Source: an uncultured Alphaproteobacteria bacterium
GTDB lineage: Bacteria; Pseudomonadota; Alphaproteobacteria; HIMB59; GCA-002718135
DNA: 64,000 bases
Direction of reading: 5' to 3'
Assembly: GCA_902595805.1 (NCBI GenBank)
Contig: CACJRM010000003.1
Location: forward strand, 35,849-99,848
Shown here: one piece after another, positions 16,750 through 26,472 of the stretch
How the letters are laid out: the number at the start of each line of letters is the position of its first letter
Numbering within the stretch: position 1 is the stretch's first letter
The notes under the pieces: model-generated
Databases searched by the model: none
Seen by the model: only the letters and a program-made list of their open reading frames with translations
What the model was told of the DNA's origin: nothing
Position numbers and translations under genes: made by a program

Positions 16750-18026
16750 TTATTATTTAAGATAGAAGATCCAGCATACTTTGCTTTACCTTGTAATGCC
16801 TCTTCAATTCTTAATAATTGATTATATTTTGCCGTTCTATCTGTTCTAGATAAAGAACCTGTTTTAATTTGACCTGCTGAAACACCAACTGATATATCAG
16901 CAATCGTCGTATCTTCAGTCTCGCCAGAACGATGTGAAATTATAGTACTGAAATTATTTTCTTTAGCTAATTTAATCGACTCTAAAGTTTCTTTTAGAGT
17001 CCCTATTTGATTTACTTTAACTAAAATAGAATTCCCCGCACTCTCTGAAATACCTTTTTGTAATCTTTTTTTATTTGTAACAAATAAATCATCACCAACT
17101 AACTGAACTTTTTTTCCTATTGTTGATGTTAAATTAGACCATCCATTCCAATCATCCTCTGACATTCCGTCTTCAATAGAATAAATTGGATAAGCATTTA
17201 CCAATTTTTCTAAATATTTAATCATCTCATCAGATGACAATACAATTTTTTCACCTTGTAAATCATATTTATTATTTTTGTAAAATTCAGTTGATGCAAC
17301 ATCAAGTGAAAGATAAATATCTTTTCCAGGTTTAAAACCTGCATCCTCCACTGATTTCAAAACAGTTTCTATGACTTCGCTTGAACTATTTATGTTAGGA
17401 GCAAATCCACCTTCATCACCAACATTTGTATTTAAACCTTTTGATTTTAAAAGTGACTTTAACGAATGAAATATTTCGCAACCATATTGGAGTGCTTCTG
17501 AAAAATTATTTGCACCAATTGGAGCAACCATAAATTCTTGAATATCAACATCGTTATCTGCATGTGATCCTCCATTAATAATGTTCATCATTGGAACTGG
17601 AAGACTCATTGTATTTTCTTTACCAAGAAAAGAATACAATTCATGACCCTCAGTATAAGCTAAACATTTTGCATAAGCTAAGCTTGCAGCAAGTGTTGCA
17701 TTTGCACCTAAGTTAGATTTATTTTCCGTACCATCAAGTTCTAATAAAAAATCATCAAAAGAAGAAATATCTTCAAATGATTTTCCAACTAGTTCATTAG
17801 AAATTGTATCATTGATATTTCCTATTGCTTTCAGAACTCCTTTACCTTTGTATTTGGATTTATCATTATCTCGCAATTCTAAAGCCTCATGCACTCCAGT
17901 AGATGCTCCACTTGGAACAGCAGCTCTTCCAAAAATAGAATTTTCAATTTCTATATCGCATTCAACAGTAGGATTTCCCCTGCTATCTATTATTTGTCTT
18001 GCTTTTATATTTGTTATTTTAGGCAT
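16746..18026 (-). CDS. eno: Enolase
   Basis: Glycolytic and gluconeogenic 2-phosphoglycerate dehydratase, cytoplasmic. All active-site residues can be placed: E205 (VGDEGGFAP), catalytic K337 (VKVNQIG), metal ligands D242, E285 and D312, and the substrate-binding HRSGETEDT at 365-373. The 426-residue length is standard. Its ATG lies in the 3' end of kdsA (8-base overlap). Enolase feeds phosphoenolpyruvate to KdsA, its upstream neighbour, and pyruvate to the PDH genes downstream. Confidence 0.98.
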   Translation of the reverse strand: MPKITNIKARQIIDSRGNPTVECDIEIENSIFGRAAVPSGASTGVHEALELRDNDKSKYKGKGVLKAIGNINDTISNELVGKSFEDISSFDDFLLELDGTENKSNLGANATLAASLAYAKCLAYTEGHELYSFLGKENTMSLPVPMMNIINGGSHADNDVDIQEFMVAPIGANNFSEALQYGCEIFHSLKSLLKSKGLNTNVGDEGGFAPNINSSSEVIETVLKSVEDAGFKPGKDIYLSLDVASTEFYKNNKYDLQGEKIVLSSDEMIKYLEKLVNAYPIYSIEDGMSEDDWNGWSNLTSTIGKKVQLVGDDLFVTNKKRLQKGISESAGNSILVKVNQIGTLKETLESIKLAKENNFSTIISHRSGETEDTTIADISVGVSAGQIKTGSLSRTDRTAKYNQLLRIEEALQGKAKYAGSSILNNN

Positions 18027-18849
18027 GGTTTTTTGCTATATCATCAAATTGTTTAAGTTGAATTAATAAATTTTTTAAATCTTTTATGTTAATCATGTTT
18101 GGTCCATCACTAGGCGCGTTGTCTGGGTCATTATGTGTTTCTAAAAATAAACCAGCTACACCAATAGATATAGCAGCTTTACATAATGAAGGAATATGCT
18201 CTCTTTGACCGCCGCTTTTATCGCCCATTGATCCTGGCTGTTGAACAGAATGAGTTGCATCAAAAATTATAGGGTATTTAAATTTTTTCATTATATCTAA
18301 ACCTTTAAAGTCGTTTACTAGAGTATTGTAACCAAAAGATGTTCCTCTTTCAGTTATCATCATGTTTTTATTATTTGTAGTTTCTATCTTAGTAAAAATA
18401 TTTTTAACATCAGTCGGTGATAAAAATTGACCTTTTTTAACATTAATAATTTTTTTTGTCCTACCTGCGGCTAATAATAAATCTGTTTGACGGCATAGAA
18501 ATGCAGGTATTTGGATAATATCAATTATACTATCTTGATTTAATAGATTACATTGTTCCTCATTATGGACATCTGTGAGTATTGGTAAATTAAAATTAGT
18601 TTTAATTTTTTCAAAAATTTTTAATGCGTCATCAAGCTTAATACCCCTATCACTTTTAATACTTGATCTATTTGCCTTATCAAAACTAGATTTAAAAATT
18701 AAATTAATACCAATATCATCACAAATTTTATATAGCTCTTCAGCAATCATCATTGAGTGAATTTCATTTTCTATAACACATGGACCTGCAATTAAAACAA
18801 ATGGTGAATTATTTGAGATAGAAAAACTTTTTAGATTAATATTAATCAT
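18019..18849 (-). CDS. kdsA: 3-deoxy-D-manno-octulosonate 8-phosphate synthase
   Basis: Condenses phosphoenolpyruvate with arabinose 5-phosphate to give KDO-8-phosphate for lipopolysaccharide core. The 276-residue protein has [11 protein letters not shown] (17-27), the [11 protein letters not shown] motif and the C-terminal [16 protein letters not shown] signature. The C in GPC at position 23 and the H/D of ETHNDPD agree with known metal-dependent forms, but class assignment needs alignment. It overlaps pyrG by 8 bases and eno by 8 bases. With the lpx genes in this window it implies a KDO-lipid A outer membrane. Confidence 0.96.
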   Translation of the reverse strand: MININLKSFSISNNSPFVLIAGPCVIENEIHSMMIAEELYKICDDIGINLIFKSSFDKANRSSIKSDRGIKLDDALKIFEKIKTNFNLPILTDVHNEEQCNLLNQDSIIDIIQIPAFLCRQTDLLLAAGRTKKIINVKKGQFLSPTDVKNIFTKIETTNNKNMMITERGTSFGYNTLVNDFKGLDIMKKFKYPIIFDATHSVQQPGSMGDKSGGQREHIPSLCKAAISIGVAGLFLETHNDPDNAPSDGPNMINIKDLKNLLIQLKQFDDIAKNHA

Positions 18850-20455
18850 TAACTGCAGCCTTTATAAATGATACAAAAAGAGGATGAGGATTTAAAGGTC
18901 TTGATTTTAACTCTGGATGAAATTGAACTCCAATAAACCATCTATGTTTTCTGCTCTCAAGCACTTCAGGTAATAATCCATCTGGTGACATACCACTGAA
19001 ATAATAACCTTTGTTTTCAAATTTTGATAGAAATTTTTGGTTTACTTCGTATCTATGTCTATGTCTCTCACTAATTACTTTATTTTTATATATCGAAAAG
19101 ATTTTTGAATTTTTTTTCAAAACAGCTTTATATGCCCCAAGACGCATTGTTCCACCCTTATCACTATTTTTATCTCTTTTTTCGATCTTATTTTTATTTA
19201 CCCATTCTGTCATTAAACCTACAACTGATTTAGTAGTTTTCTTAAATTCTGAGGAATGAGCGTTTTTAATTTTTAGTACATTTTGTGCTATTTCAATAAC
19301 AGCTAACTGCATTCCAAGACATATTCCAAAAAAAGGAATATTGTTTTCTCTCGCATATTTGATTGCATTAATTTTTCCATTAATACCGCGAATACCAAAA
19401 CCACCTGGTATTAGAATTCCATTACAACCTTTTAATTTTTTCATTAAACTAGCGTTGTTTTCTTTTTCAGAATTAATCCATAGAATATCTACATCAGCAG
19501 AATTTTCTATTCCCCCGTGTACCAATGCTTCATTTAGTGATTTATAGCTATCTTTAAGATTTGTGTATTTTCCTACTACTGCAATTTTAACTTTATATTT
19601 TCTTTTTTTAATTTTTTTTTGAAGATCGATCCAAGGCTTCAAATTTAGTTTATGATTTTGTGGTTTATAACCTAATTGTTTTAGAAGAGCTTCATCCAAA
19701 CCATATTTAGAATACAATGAAGGAACTTCATAAATTGATTTAGCATTTAATGCAGGAATTACGGACTCTTTTTTTACATTACAAAATAAAGATATTTTAG
19801 AAATTGAGTCCTTGTCTATTGTTTGTTCAGATCTACACATAATAATATCAGGTTGAATACCAGCATTGAGAAGCTCTTTAACTGAATGTTGAGTAGGTTT
19901 TGTTTTTAATTCACCCGCAGAACTTAAATAAGGAATATAAGTCATGTGAATTAATGCTGATGAAATATATTTATCATTTCTAATTTGTCGTATTGCTTCT
20001 AAGAAAGGTAAAGATTCAATATCTCCAACTGTTCCTCCTATTTCATAAATTGCAATATCTTCATTTTTTAAATCACTATTAATAAATGATTTTATTTCAT
20101 TGGTAACATGAGGAATAACCTGAATAGTTGAGCCTAGATAATCACCTTTTCTTTCCTTCATAAGGACATTTGAATAGATTTTACCTGATGAAACACTATC
20201 TGATTGCTTAGCTGATTGATTTGTAAATCTTTCGTAATGCCCAAGGTCTAAATCTGTTTCTGCACCATCATCTGTTACATATACTTCTCCATGTTGATAT
20301 GGACTCATTGTTCCAGGGTCAACATTTAAATAAGGATCTAACTTACGTATTCTAACTTTAAATTTTCTACTTTTGAGAAGTGTTGCTAAAGAAGCCGAGG
20401 CTATACCTTTTCCAAGAGATGATGCTACTCCACCCGTAATAAAAACAAAATGCAT
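18842..20455 (-). CDS. pyrG: CTP synthase
   Basis: Converts UTP to CTP using glutamine. The 537-residue protein has the synthetase domain first (GGVASSLGKGIASASL at 8-23; KLDPYLNVDPGTMSP at 38-52) and a class I glutamine amidotransferase domain from about 288, with nucleophile C379 in GICLGMQ and the C-terminal HPE triad residues in VQFHPELKS. It lies after secG, with a 47-base gap that holds a small inverted repeat next to the ATG. CTP is used by ispDF and cdsA products in this window. Confidence 0.98.
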   Translation of the reverse strand: MHFVFITGGVASSLGKGIASASLATLLKSRKFKVRIRKLDPYLNVDPGTMSPYQHGEVYVTDDGAETDLDLGHYERFTNQSAKQSDSVSSGKIYSNVLMKERKGDYLGSTIQVIPHVTNEIKSFINSDLKNEDIAIYEIGGTVGDIESLPFLEAIRQIRNDKYISSALIHMTYIPYLSSAGELKTKPTQHSVKELLNAGIQPDIIMCRSEQTIDKDSISKISLFCNVKKESVIPALNAKSIYEVPSLYSKYGLDEALLKQLGYKPQNHKLNLKPWIDLQKKIKKRKYKVKIAVVGKYTNLKDSYKSLNEALVHGGIENSADVDILWINSEKENNASLMKKLKGCNGILIPGGFGIRGINGKINAIKYARENNIPFFGICLGMQLAVIEIAQNVLKIKNAHSSEFKKTTKSVVGLMTEWVNKNKIEKRDKNSDKGGTMRLGAYKAVLKKNSKIFSIYKNKVISERHRHRYEVNQKFLSKFENKGYYFSGMSPDGLLPEVLESRKHRWFIGVQFHPELKSRPLNPHPLFVSFIKAAVND

Positions 20456-20456
20456 T

Positions 20457-20468
20457 ACGGAATACCGT
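20457..20468 (-). repeat. Small inverted repeat directly before pyrG
   Basis: ACGG-TATT-CCGT, a 4-base-pair stem, ends one base before the pyrG ATG (20455). In an otherwise AT-rich gap it would put a short GC hairpin on the ribosome-binding region. It could tune translation or be chance; no T-run follows, so it is not a terminator. Confidence 0.3.
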
Positions 20469-20502
20469 GATACATAATAGAACTTGTTATAGCAAGATAT
20501 TA

Positions 20503-20808
20503 TTAATTATTTTCTGGTATAGATGGCTCTTCTGAAGTTTCTTCAGTATTAATTGAAGGAAGTGACTCTAAAACATTTCGATCTGAACCAATAGAAGCAG
20601 TAATTGTGAGAACAATACTCATTATCATGAACAAACCAGCAGTTATTGCAGTTAGCCTAGAAAGTAGGTTTGCTGTACCTCGAGCTGACATTAATCCAGT
20701 TGAGGTTCCGCCACCAAGGCCCAAGCTATCGTTATCGGATCCTTGTAATAAAACTAATATAACTAAAGCAATTGCAAGTATGAGCTGTATTATTACTAGA
20801 GTTGTCAT
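20503..20808 (-). CDS. secG: Protein-export membrane protein SecG
   Basis: Accessory subunit of the SecYEG translocon. The 101-residue protein has two transmembrane helices (about 3-22 and 52-72) and the conserved loop LLQGSDNDSLGLGGGTSTGLMSARG in between, given here by its ends: LLQG near 20 and SARG near 43. The tail after residue 75 is acidic and low-complexity. The order tpiA-secG-pyrG is the usual alphaproteobacterial one. Confidence 0.95.
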   Translation of the reverse strand: MTTLVIIQLILAIALVILVLLQGSDNDSLGLGGGTSTGLMSARGTANLLSRLTAITAGLFMIMSIVLTITASIGSDRNVLESLPSINTEETSEEPSIPENN

Positions 20809-20816
20809 ATCAGCGC

Positions 20817-20844
20817 TTTATATTAAATTGATTTTATTTATCAA
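20817..20844 (-). promoter_or_regulatory. Candidate promoter for secG
   Basis: On the minus strand TTGATA (20844-20839), overlapping the tpiA stop, precedes TATAAA (20822-20817) by 16 bases. Only 8 bases lie between the -10 and the secG ATG at 20808, so the transcript would begin at or within about 3 bases of the start codon. Confidence 0.45.
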
Positions 20845-21560
20845 GAAATAATTGTGTTGAATTCATCAACTTTTAATGATGCTCCGCCAATTAAACAGCC
20901 ATCTACGTGATTTAATCCAGTAATTTCTTTTGAATTTGAAGACTTAACAGAACCTCCATAAAGAACCTTAAAACTTCTAAATTTAGTATCAAAATTTTTG
21001 ATTAATTCGTGTACCTGATTTATTTCATCTAAGGTCGGGGTTAATCCAGTTCCTATAGCCCAAACTGGTTCATAAGCAATTAATGCATTTTGATGATTTG
21101 CTGATTTAGGAATACTATCCTTAATCTGTGTAGATAAAATTTCTTCCGTTAAGTTTTGTTCTTTTTGCTCTAAGGTTTCACCTATACAAATCACTGGTAC
21201 AATATTTTCCTCAATGAGGTTTGAGCATTTAATGCTTACATTATCATTCGTTTCAGCAAAGTATTGTCTTCTCTCAGAATGCCCAACCAAACAAAAATCT
21301 ATATTATTATCCTTTAGCATTGAGGCAGATAATTCTCCAGTATATGCACCCCCTTTATAAGAGGATACATCTTGTGCGCCACAAAATAAGTTTGCATTAT
21401 TTCCTTTTAGTGAGTTTAAGTAAATTGAAGGTGAACAGATAATCGTACAATTATCAGAATTAACATTTAATTTTTGATAATAATCTTTTAAAAATGAATT
21501 ATTTCCATTTAATTTCCAATTTGCTATAAAAATAGACGAATATTTACCAAGATTTATCAT
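20841..21560 (-). CDS. tpiA: Triosephosphate isomerase
   Basis: Interconverts dihydroxyacetone phosphate and glyceraldehyde 3-phosphate. Catalytic residues are in place: K16 (NWKLNG), H94 (VGHSERR) and E164 (AYEPVWAIGTG), with phosphate-binding YGGSVKSSN and the GGASL end. The 239 residues are slightly short of the usual 250. It is transcribed away from the PpiD-like gene across a 49-base gap with overlapping candidate promoters. Confidence 0.97.
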   Translation of the reverse strand: MINLGKYSSIFIANWKLNGNNSFLKDYYQKLNVNSDNCTIICSPSIYLNSLKGNNANLFCGAQDVSSYKGGAYTGELSASMLKDNNIDFCLVGHSERRQYFAETNDNVSIKCSNLIEENIVPVICIGETLEQKEQNLTEEILSTQIKDSIPKSANHQNALIAYEPVWAIGTGLTPTLDEINQVHELIKNFDTKFRSFKVLYGGSVKSSNSKEITGLNHVDGCLIGGASLKVDEFNTIIS

Positions 21561-21562
21561 AA

Positions 21563-21591
21563 TTACTTTTATTTATAGAAACTAATATTAT
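21563..21591 (+). promoter_or_regulatory. Candidate promoter for the ppiD-like/trp operon
   Basis: TTACTT (21563-21568), 17-base spacer, TATTAT (21586-21591). The predicted start near 21598 gives a leader of about 12 bases before the ATG at 21610. It seems the only promoter available to the overlapping chain ppiD-trpE-trpG-trpD-trpC-moaC. Confidence 0.4.
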
Positions 21592-21592
21592 A
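21587..21592 (-). promoter_or_regulatory. Candidate -10 element for tpiA
   Basis: A perfect TATAAT on the minus strand, 26 bases before the tpiA ATG. It lies on top of the opposite-strand -10 of the ppiD-like gene. The -35 position falls in the first codons of that gene and matches poorly. Confidence 0.4.
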
Positions 21593-21609
21593 GAAGCAAT
21601 AGAAATTTT

Positions 21610-23430
21610 ATGAGATTTTTTAGAAATTCATGGATTGGAATTGGTTTAGCTATTCTATTTGGGGCTAGCTTGTTTTTCTTTAGAGGACAAGCAAGATACT
21701 CTAATTTATTTAATTCTGATAATTTTGTAGCTGATATTTCGGGAACACCTATTTCAACTACAAAATTTATGCGTTCAATGGATATGAATATCAATCAATT
21801 TTCTCAAATGATTGGAAGTCAATTAACTGGTGATCAAATTAGGAGTTTTCAAGTTCATCAAATTGCTCTTCAAAATTTAGTAAATAATGCAATTTTTGAA
21901 AATGAGTTTGAAAAAATAAATTTTATTTTAGATGACACTACAATTGCAAAGGAGACAAAAAAAAATTTTCCAGATCTTTATATAAACAATAAATTAGACG
22001 ATGAAATGTTAAATACTTTCTTAAGAAGGCAAGGTTTAAAAATTGAGGATCTTGTTAACTTAATAGATTTTGAAACTAGGTCGATTGTATTTGATCAGCT
22101 TTTCTTTCAAAAGGATTATCCATTACAATTGCAAATTAATTTAAATAAGTATGATAATCAAAGTAGAGAAATAGAGTTGCTTAAAATACCTTACGATGAA
22201 ATTAAACTTGAAAAATATAATAAAGACCAAATTACAAAAGATAATAATGAATTATTAGATTATTTTAATAATAACTCTGCTGCATATATGACAAAAGAAG
22301 AAAGAGATATTTCATATATATTAGTCAGTAAAAGTGATTATAGAGAAAATTTTTCACCATCAGAAAATAGTCTTAAAGAATACTATAATAACAATAAAAA
22401 CTTATTTATTAATCCCGAAGAGAGAAGTTTTAAACAAATTAATTTTAAATCAAAAGAAGAAGCAGATGAGTTTAAATTAAGTGTTTCTGGAAAAACTAAT
22501 GAAGAAATTATTAAATATGCAGAAGAAAATAATATAATTTTCAATGAATTTAAAAATGTTGATAGAAATAAAGTTTTGGAGCAACTTGCAAATGCAATAT
22601 TTGAATTAGACAAAGGAAGTGTATCAGATGTAGTCCAAACTACCTTGGCATATCATATAATTATATTGGATGAAATTTTTCCAGAAAAAGAATTAAAATT
22701 TGAAGAAGTTAAGAATGAAATCAATAATACATTAACCAATTTTGAAGTAGGTAATTACTTCAATGAATTAAAATCAAGCCTGGACCAACAAATACTTGAT
22801 GGATTTTCAATTACTGAAATAGCAGATCAAAATAATCTTAAATTAATCAATAAGAAAAAAATTTTAAACAATACTAACGAAGATGACCCTACTTTAAGTA
22901 ACGTAATTTCATTTTCTTTTACACAAAATAAAGATTTTGTTAGTGATTTAGTTGACATTGATAATGATACTTCTTTTATTGTAAACATTGATGACATATA
23001 TCCATCAAAAATAGAAAGTATTGATAATATCTTTGACAGTGTTTTGAATGATTTTATATTTACAAAAAAAACTGAACAAGCAGAAAATATTTTTGAAAAT
23101 AATAAAGAGATCTTCACAAATATAAGTAAATTTTATGTAACTAATCCGGAAAATTTAAATTTATCTTTAAAGACTAATGATGAATTGCCAATATCTTTTA
23201 AACAAAAGATTTTTGAAACTAATATTGATAAAGTAGCTTTTGGATCAGATGAAAATGCAATTTATTTTGCTAATATTAAAAGTATAAAGATGCCTGAAGA
23301 AGGTGAAAATACTTCAAATATTAATTTAATAGGTGATTTAAAAACAGCATTTGGTAGTGAGATTATTAAGACAAAAGAAATTTCGTTCAATGATGAACTG
23401 ATAAATGGTCTTTTATCTCAGTATAAATGA
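21610..23430 (+). CDS. PpiD/SurA-like membrane-anchored peptidyl-prolyl isomerase
   Basis: A 606-residue envelope folding factor. An N-terminal membrane anchor (about 9-26) is followed by a SurA-N-type chaperone region (about 35-165), a parvulin/PpiC-like region (about 235-355, with SDVVQTTLAYHIIILDEIFPEKEL at its end, seen from TTLAYHII) and a further C-terminal region to the end. This architecture matches PpiD, which assists proteins leaving the Sec translocon. PpiD-like genes beside tpiA and trpE are typical in alphaproteobacteria. Its TGA overlaps the trpE ATG by 4 bases. Confidence 0.85.
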   Translation: MRFFRNSWIGIGLAILFGASLFFFRGQARYSNLFNSDNFVADISGTPISTTKFMRSMDMNINQFSQMIGSQLTGDQIRSFQVHQIALQNLVNNAIFENEFEKINFILDDTTIAKETKKNFPDLYINNKLDDEMLNTFLRRQGLKIEDLVNLIDFETRSIVFDQLFFQKDYPLQLQINLNKYDNQSREIELLKIPYDEIKLEKYNKDQITKDNNELLDYFNNNSAAYMTKEERDISYILVSKSDYRENFSPSENSLKEYYNNNKNLFINPEERSFKQINFKSKEEADEFKLSVSGKTNEEIIKYAEENNIIFNEFKNVDRNKVLEQLANAIFELDKGSVSDVVQTTLAYHIIILDEIFPEKELKFEEVKNEINNTLTNFEVGNYFNELKSSLDQQILDGFSITEIADQNNLKLINKKKILNNTNEDDPTLSNVISFSFTQNKDFVSDLVDIDNDTSFIVNIDDIYPSKIESIDNIFDSVLNDFIFTKKTEQAENIFENNKEIFTNISKFYVTNPENLNLSLKTNDELPISFKQKIFETNIDKVAFGSDENAIYFANIKSIKMPEEGENTSNINLIGDLKTAFGSEIIKTKEISFNDELINGLLSQYK

Positions 23431-24905
23431 GTCTAGAAAAAAAAAATTTTATAAGTCAATATAACAAAGGCTTACCTCAGATATTAAAAAAAAATCTTAT
23501 TGCTGATATTGAAACACCATTTTCATCATTATTAAAAATTAGTAAATCGGAAAAATATTCCTTTCTATTAGAGTCAGTAGAGGGTGGAAGTAAAAGAGGA
23601 CGTTACTCATTACTTGGTTGTGATCCAGATTTAATTTGGACAGTTGAAAAAGGAAAAGCAAAAATTAAATATTTGGATCATAATTTTGATTACAAACTCG
23701 ATCAAAAGCCAATTCATAGTCTTAAAGAACTTGTAAAAATTTCAAAATTTAAAAATAATGAAATTGACGTTCCTTTCCCAACACTAGTTGGATATCTAGG
23801 GTATCCAATGATTCAATATATTGAAAAAATTAAATTAAGTAATAAGGATAATATAAAAATACCTGATGCAATTTTAATCAGACCAAAAATTGTTGCAGTT
23901 TTTGATAATATTAAAGATATTATTTCCCTTATGACAGTTACGTATCCAAGTAAAAAAATTTCAGCAGAAAAAGCCTATAGAAAAAATAAATTACTTATTG
24001 ATAAAACAATTAAAAAGTTAGAAAAAAGTATTTTAAAACCTGCGCAAAAGAAAAATAAAAAATCTAAATTAAAATTTAAATCAAATTTCAAAAAAGAACA
24101 ATTTTATAAAATTGTAAATAAAGCAAAAGAATATATTAAAAATGGAGATATCTTCCAAGTTGTGCCTTCACAGAGATTTGAAACAAAATATAATTTAAAG
24201 GCAGTCAATCTTTATAGATCTTTAAGACGACTAAATCCATCTCCTTATCTTGTAAATCTTAACTTCGATAAAATTGGCCTTGTTGCATCTAGCCCAGAAT
24301 TAATGGTACAATTAAGGAACAAAAAAGTTACGATAAGACCAATTGCAGGAACAAGAAAAAGAGGAAAGAATGCCTCTGAAGACCTTTCTTTATCTAATGA
24401 TTTACTGAATGATAAGAAAGAACTTGCAGAGCACTTAATGCTTTTAGATTTAGGAAGGAACGATGTTGGTCGTGTTGCAAAAAAAGGAACGGTGAATGTT
24501 ACTGAAAAAATGATTATAGAATACTATTCTCATGTAATGCATATTGTTTCAAACGTTGAGGGAAAAATAGAAAATAATTTAGATGCTCTAGATTCTTTAA
24601 TGGCTGGATTTCCAGCGGGTACAGTTTCTGGTGCACCAAAAATAAGAGCGATGGAAATCATAGAGGAACTTGAAAATTTAAATAGAAGTTTTTATGCTGG
24701 TTGTATGGGTTATTTTGATTCTAATGGAGACATGGATACTTGTATTAGTTTGAGGACTGGGCTTGTAAAAGATAATAAATTATACATTCAGGCTGGTGCT
24801 GGAATAGTTTATGACTCAGTCCCAAAAAATGAACATCAAGAAATTTTGAATAAAGCTGGTGCTTTAATGGCAGCTGCAGAGGATTCATACAAATTCGATA
24901 TATGA
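23427..24905 (+). CDS. trpE: Anthranilate synthase component I
   Basis: Makes anthranilate from chorismate, the first step of tryptophan synthesis. In the 492-residue protein FLLESVEGG near 46-54 is the LLES motif that binds tryptophan for feedback inhibition. The chorismate-binding domain fills the second half, with PSPYLVNL, IAGTRKRG, DLGRNDVGRV and the AGFPAGTVSGAPK end motif. TrpE and TrpG are separate here, unlike the TrpEG fusions of rhizobia. It starts in the stop of the ppiD-like gene (ATGA) and ends in the start of trpG (ATGA). Confidence 0.97.
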   Translation: MSLEKKNFISQYNKGLPQILKKNLIADIETPFSSLLKISKSEKYSFLLESVEGGSKRGRYSLLGCDPDLIWTVEKGKAKIKYLDHNFDYKLDQKPIHSLKELVKISKFKNNEIDVPFPTLVGYLGYPMIQYIEKIKLSNKDNIKIPDAILIRPKIVAVFDNIKDIISLMTVTYPSKKISAEKAYRKNKLLIDKTIKKLEKSILKPAQKKNKKSKLKFKSNFKKEQFYKIVNKAKEYIKNGDIFQVVPSQRFETKYNLKAVNLYRSLRRLNPSPYLVNLNFDKIGLVASSPELMVQLRNKKVTIRPIAGTRKRGKNASEDLSLSNDLLNDKKELAEHLMLLDLGRNDVGRVAKKGTVNVTEKMIIEYYSHVMHIVSNVEGKIENNLDALDSLMAGFPAGTVSGAPKIRAMEIIEELENLNRSFYAGCMGYFDSNGDMDTCISLRTGLVKDNKLYIQAGAGIVYDSVPKNEHQEILNKAGALMAAAEDSYKFDI

Positions 24906-25471
24906 TATTACTGATAGATAATTATGATAGTTTTACTTACAATGTAAAACACTACTTATTAGATTTAAATCAGAAGGTTGTTGTTTTTAGAAATGACAAA
25001 ATTTCTATAAATAAAATTCGTAAATTAAAACCTAAATCAATAGTTATTTCACCAGGTCCGTGCACACCAAATGAAGCTGGAATAAGTCTTAATATCGTTG
25101 CAGAATTATCAAAACAATTTCCTATACTTGGCATTTGTTTAGGACATCAAACTATTGGTCAAGCTTTTGGAGGTAAAATCATTAAATGCAAAGAAATCAT
25201 GCACGGAAAAGTTGATACAATTAATCACTTTGGACACTCTATATTTAAAAATGTAAAAAGAAAATTTAAAGCAACTAGATATCACTCTCTTATAATTGAT
25301 AAAAGAACTATGCCTAAAGATTTTTTAATTACTGCTGAAACAAATAATAAGATTATAATGGGTATTGCACATAAAAAATTACCAATATTTGGACTACAAT
25401 TTCATCCAGAAAGTGTAGGTACTGATATGGGTAAAATTATTTTAAAAAACTTTTTAAACTTAGCAAAATGA
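24902..25471 (+). CDS. trpG: Anthranilate synthase component II (glutamine amidotransferase)
   Basis: Supplies ammonia from glutamine to TrpE. The 189-residue class I amidotransferase has the triad C79 (GICLGHQ), H167 and E169 (FHPES), and the oxyanion motif SPGPCTPNEAG at 50-60. In many bacteria the same subunit also serves para-aminobenzoate synthase; the window shows no pabB. It is linked by 4-base overlaps to trpE and trpD. Confidence 0.96.
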   Translation: MILLIDNYDSFTYNVKHYLLDLNQKVVVFRNDKISINKIRKLKPKSIVISPGPCTPNEAGISLNIVAELSKQFPILGICLGHQTIGQAFGGKIIKCKEIMHGKVDTINHFGHSIFKNVKRKFKATRYHSLIIDKRTMPKDFLITAETNNKIIMGIAHKKLPIFGLQFHPESVGTDMGKIILKNFLNLAK

Positions 25472-26472
25472 TAGATCAAACTTTAATATTAAATAAAATT
25501 CTCGAACAACAAAATCTGAATATTGAAGAGAGTATGTATATATTCAATAAAATTATGAGTGGAGAATTAGATGATATTAAAATTACATCAATACTAATTG
25601 GTTTAAAGTTAAAAGGTGAAACAAAAGAAGAAATTATCGGTGCAGCCAAAGTAATGAGAGAGAAATCTCTAAAAATAAACTCTCCTGAAAATACAATTGA
25701 TACGTGTGGCACTGGTGGAGATATGAAAGACACATTAAACATATCAACAAGTGCAGCAATAGTTGCTGCAAGCGCTGGCGTTACTATAGCAAAGCATGGT
25801 AATCGTTCGGTTAGTTCAAAATCAGGTTCTGCAGATATGCTAGAAAATATAGGTTATAAGATTACAAATAATGTAGAAGATTTAGAAAACTCATTATCCA
25901 ATAAAAATTTTTGCTTTTTATTTGCTCAAAATCATCATTCTGCCATGAAGAATGTAATTAATGTTCGTAAGAATTTAGCTACACGTACAATTTTTAATTT
26001 ATTAGGCCCTCTTACAAATCCTGCTAAAGCAAGTAAACAGCTTCTAGGTGTCTATTCAAGAGATTTAGTTTCTATGCATTGTAATTGCTTAAAAGAACTT
26101 GGTTCTGAAAAAGCTATGGTTGTTCACGGATTGGATGGTTTAGATGAAATAAGTTTATCAGATAATACTCTAATAAATGAATTGAAAGATAATAAAGTTC
26201 TGGAATATAGTTTTGATCCAAGAGACTATGGTTATGATTTAATTAAATTAGAAGATATAAAAGGTGGAGATCCAGAATATAATGCAAATTGTTTTAATAA
26301 AATGATTAATGGTGATTATAGAGAATTTCAAATGATTGTAGAAATAAATGCAGGAGCGGCAATATATTTATCCAATTTAAGAAATAATCTTAAAGAGAGT
26401 TTTGATTTAGCAAAAAAAACAATTGAGGAAGGAGTTACAAAAAATTTTGTAAATTCACTAATTAATGAGTAA
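25468..26472 (+). CDS. trpD: Anthranilate phosphoribosyltransferase
   Basis: Transfers phosphoribose from PRPP to anthranilate. The 334-residue protein has the GTGGD motif (DTCGTGGDMKDTLN), KHGNRSVSSKSGSAD for anthranilate/PRPP binding, and the RTIFNLLGPLTNPA hinge. The opening 25 residues are helical and slightly divergent, but length is normal. It overlaps trpG by 4 and trpC by 8 bases. Confidence 0.97.
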   Translation: MIDQTLILNKILEQQNLNIEESMYIFNKIMSGELDDIKITSILIGLKLKGETKEEIIGAAKVMREKSLKINSPENTIDTCGTGGDMKDTLNISTSAAIVAASAGVTIAKHGNRSVSSKSGSADMLENIGYKITNNVEDLENSLSNKNFCFLFAQNHHSAMKNVINVRKNLATRTIFNLLGPLTNPAKASKQLLGVYSRDLVSMHCNCLKELGSEKAMVVHGLDGLDEISLSDNTLINELKDNKVLEYSFDPRDYGYDLIKLEDIKGGDPEYNANCFNKMINGDYREFQMIVEINAGAAIYLSNLRNNLKESFDLAKKTIEEGVTKNFVNSLINE

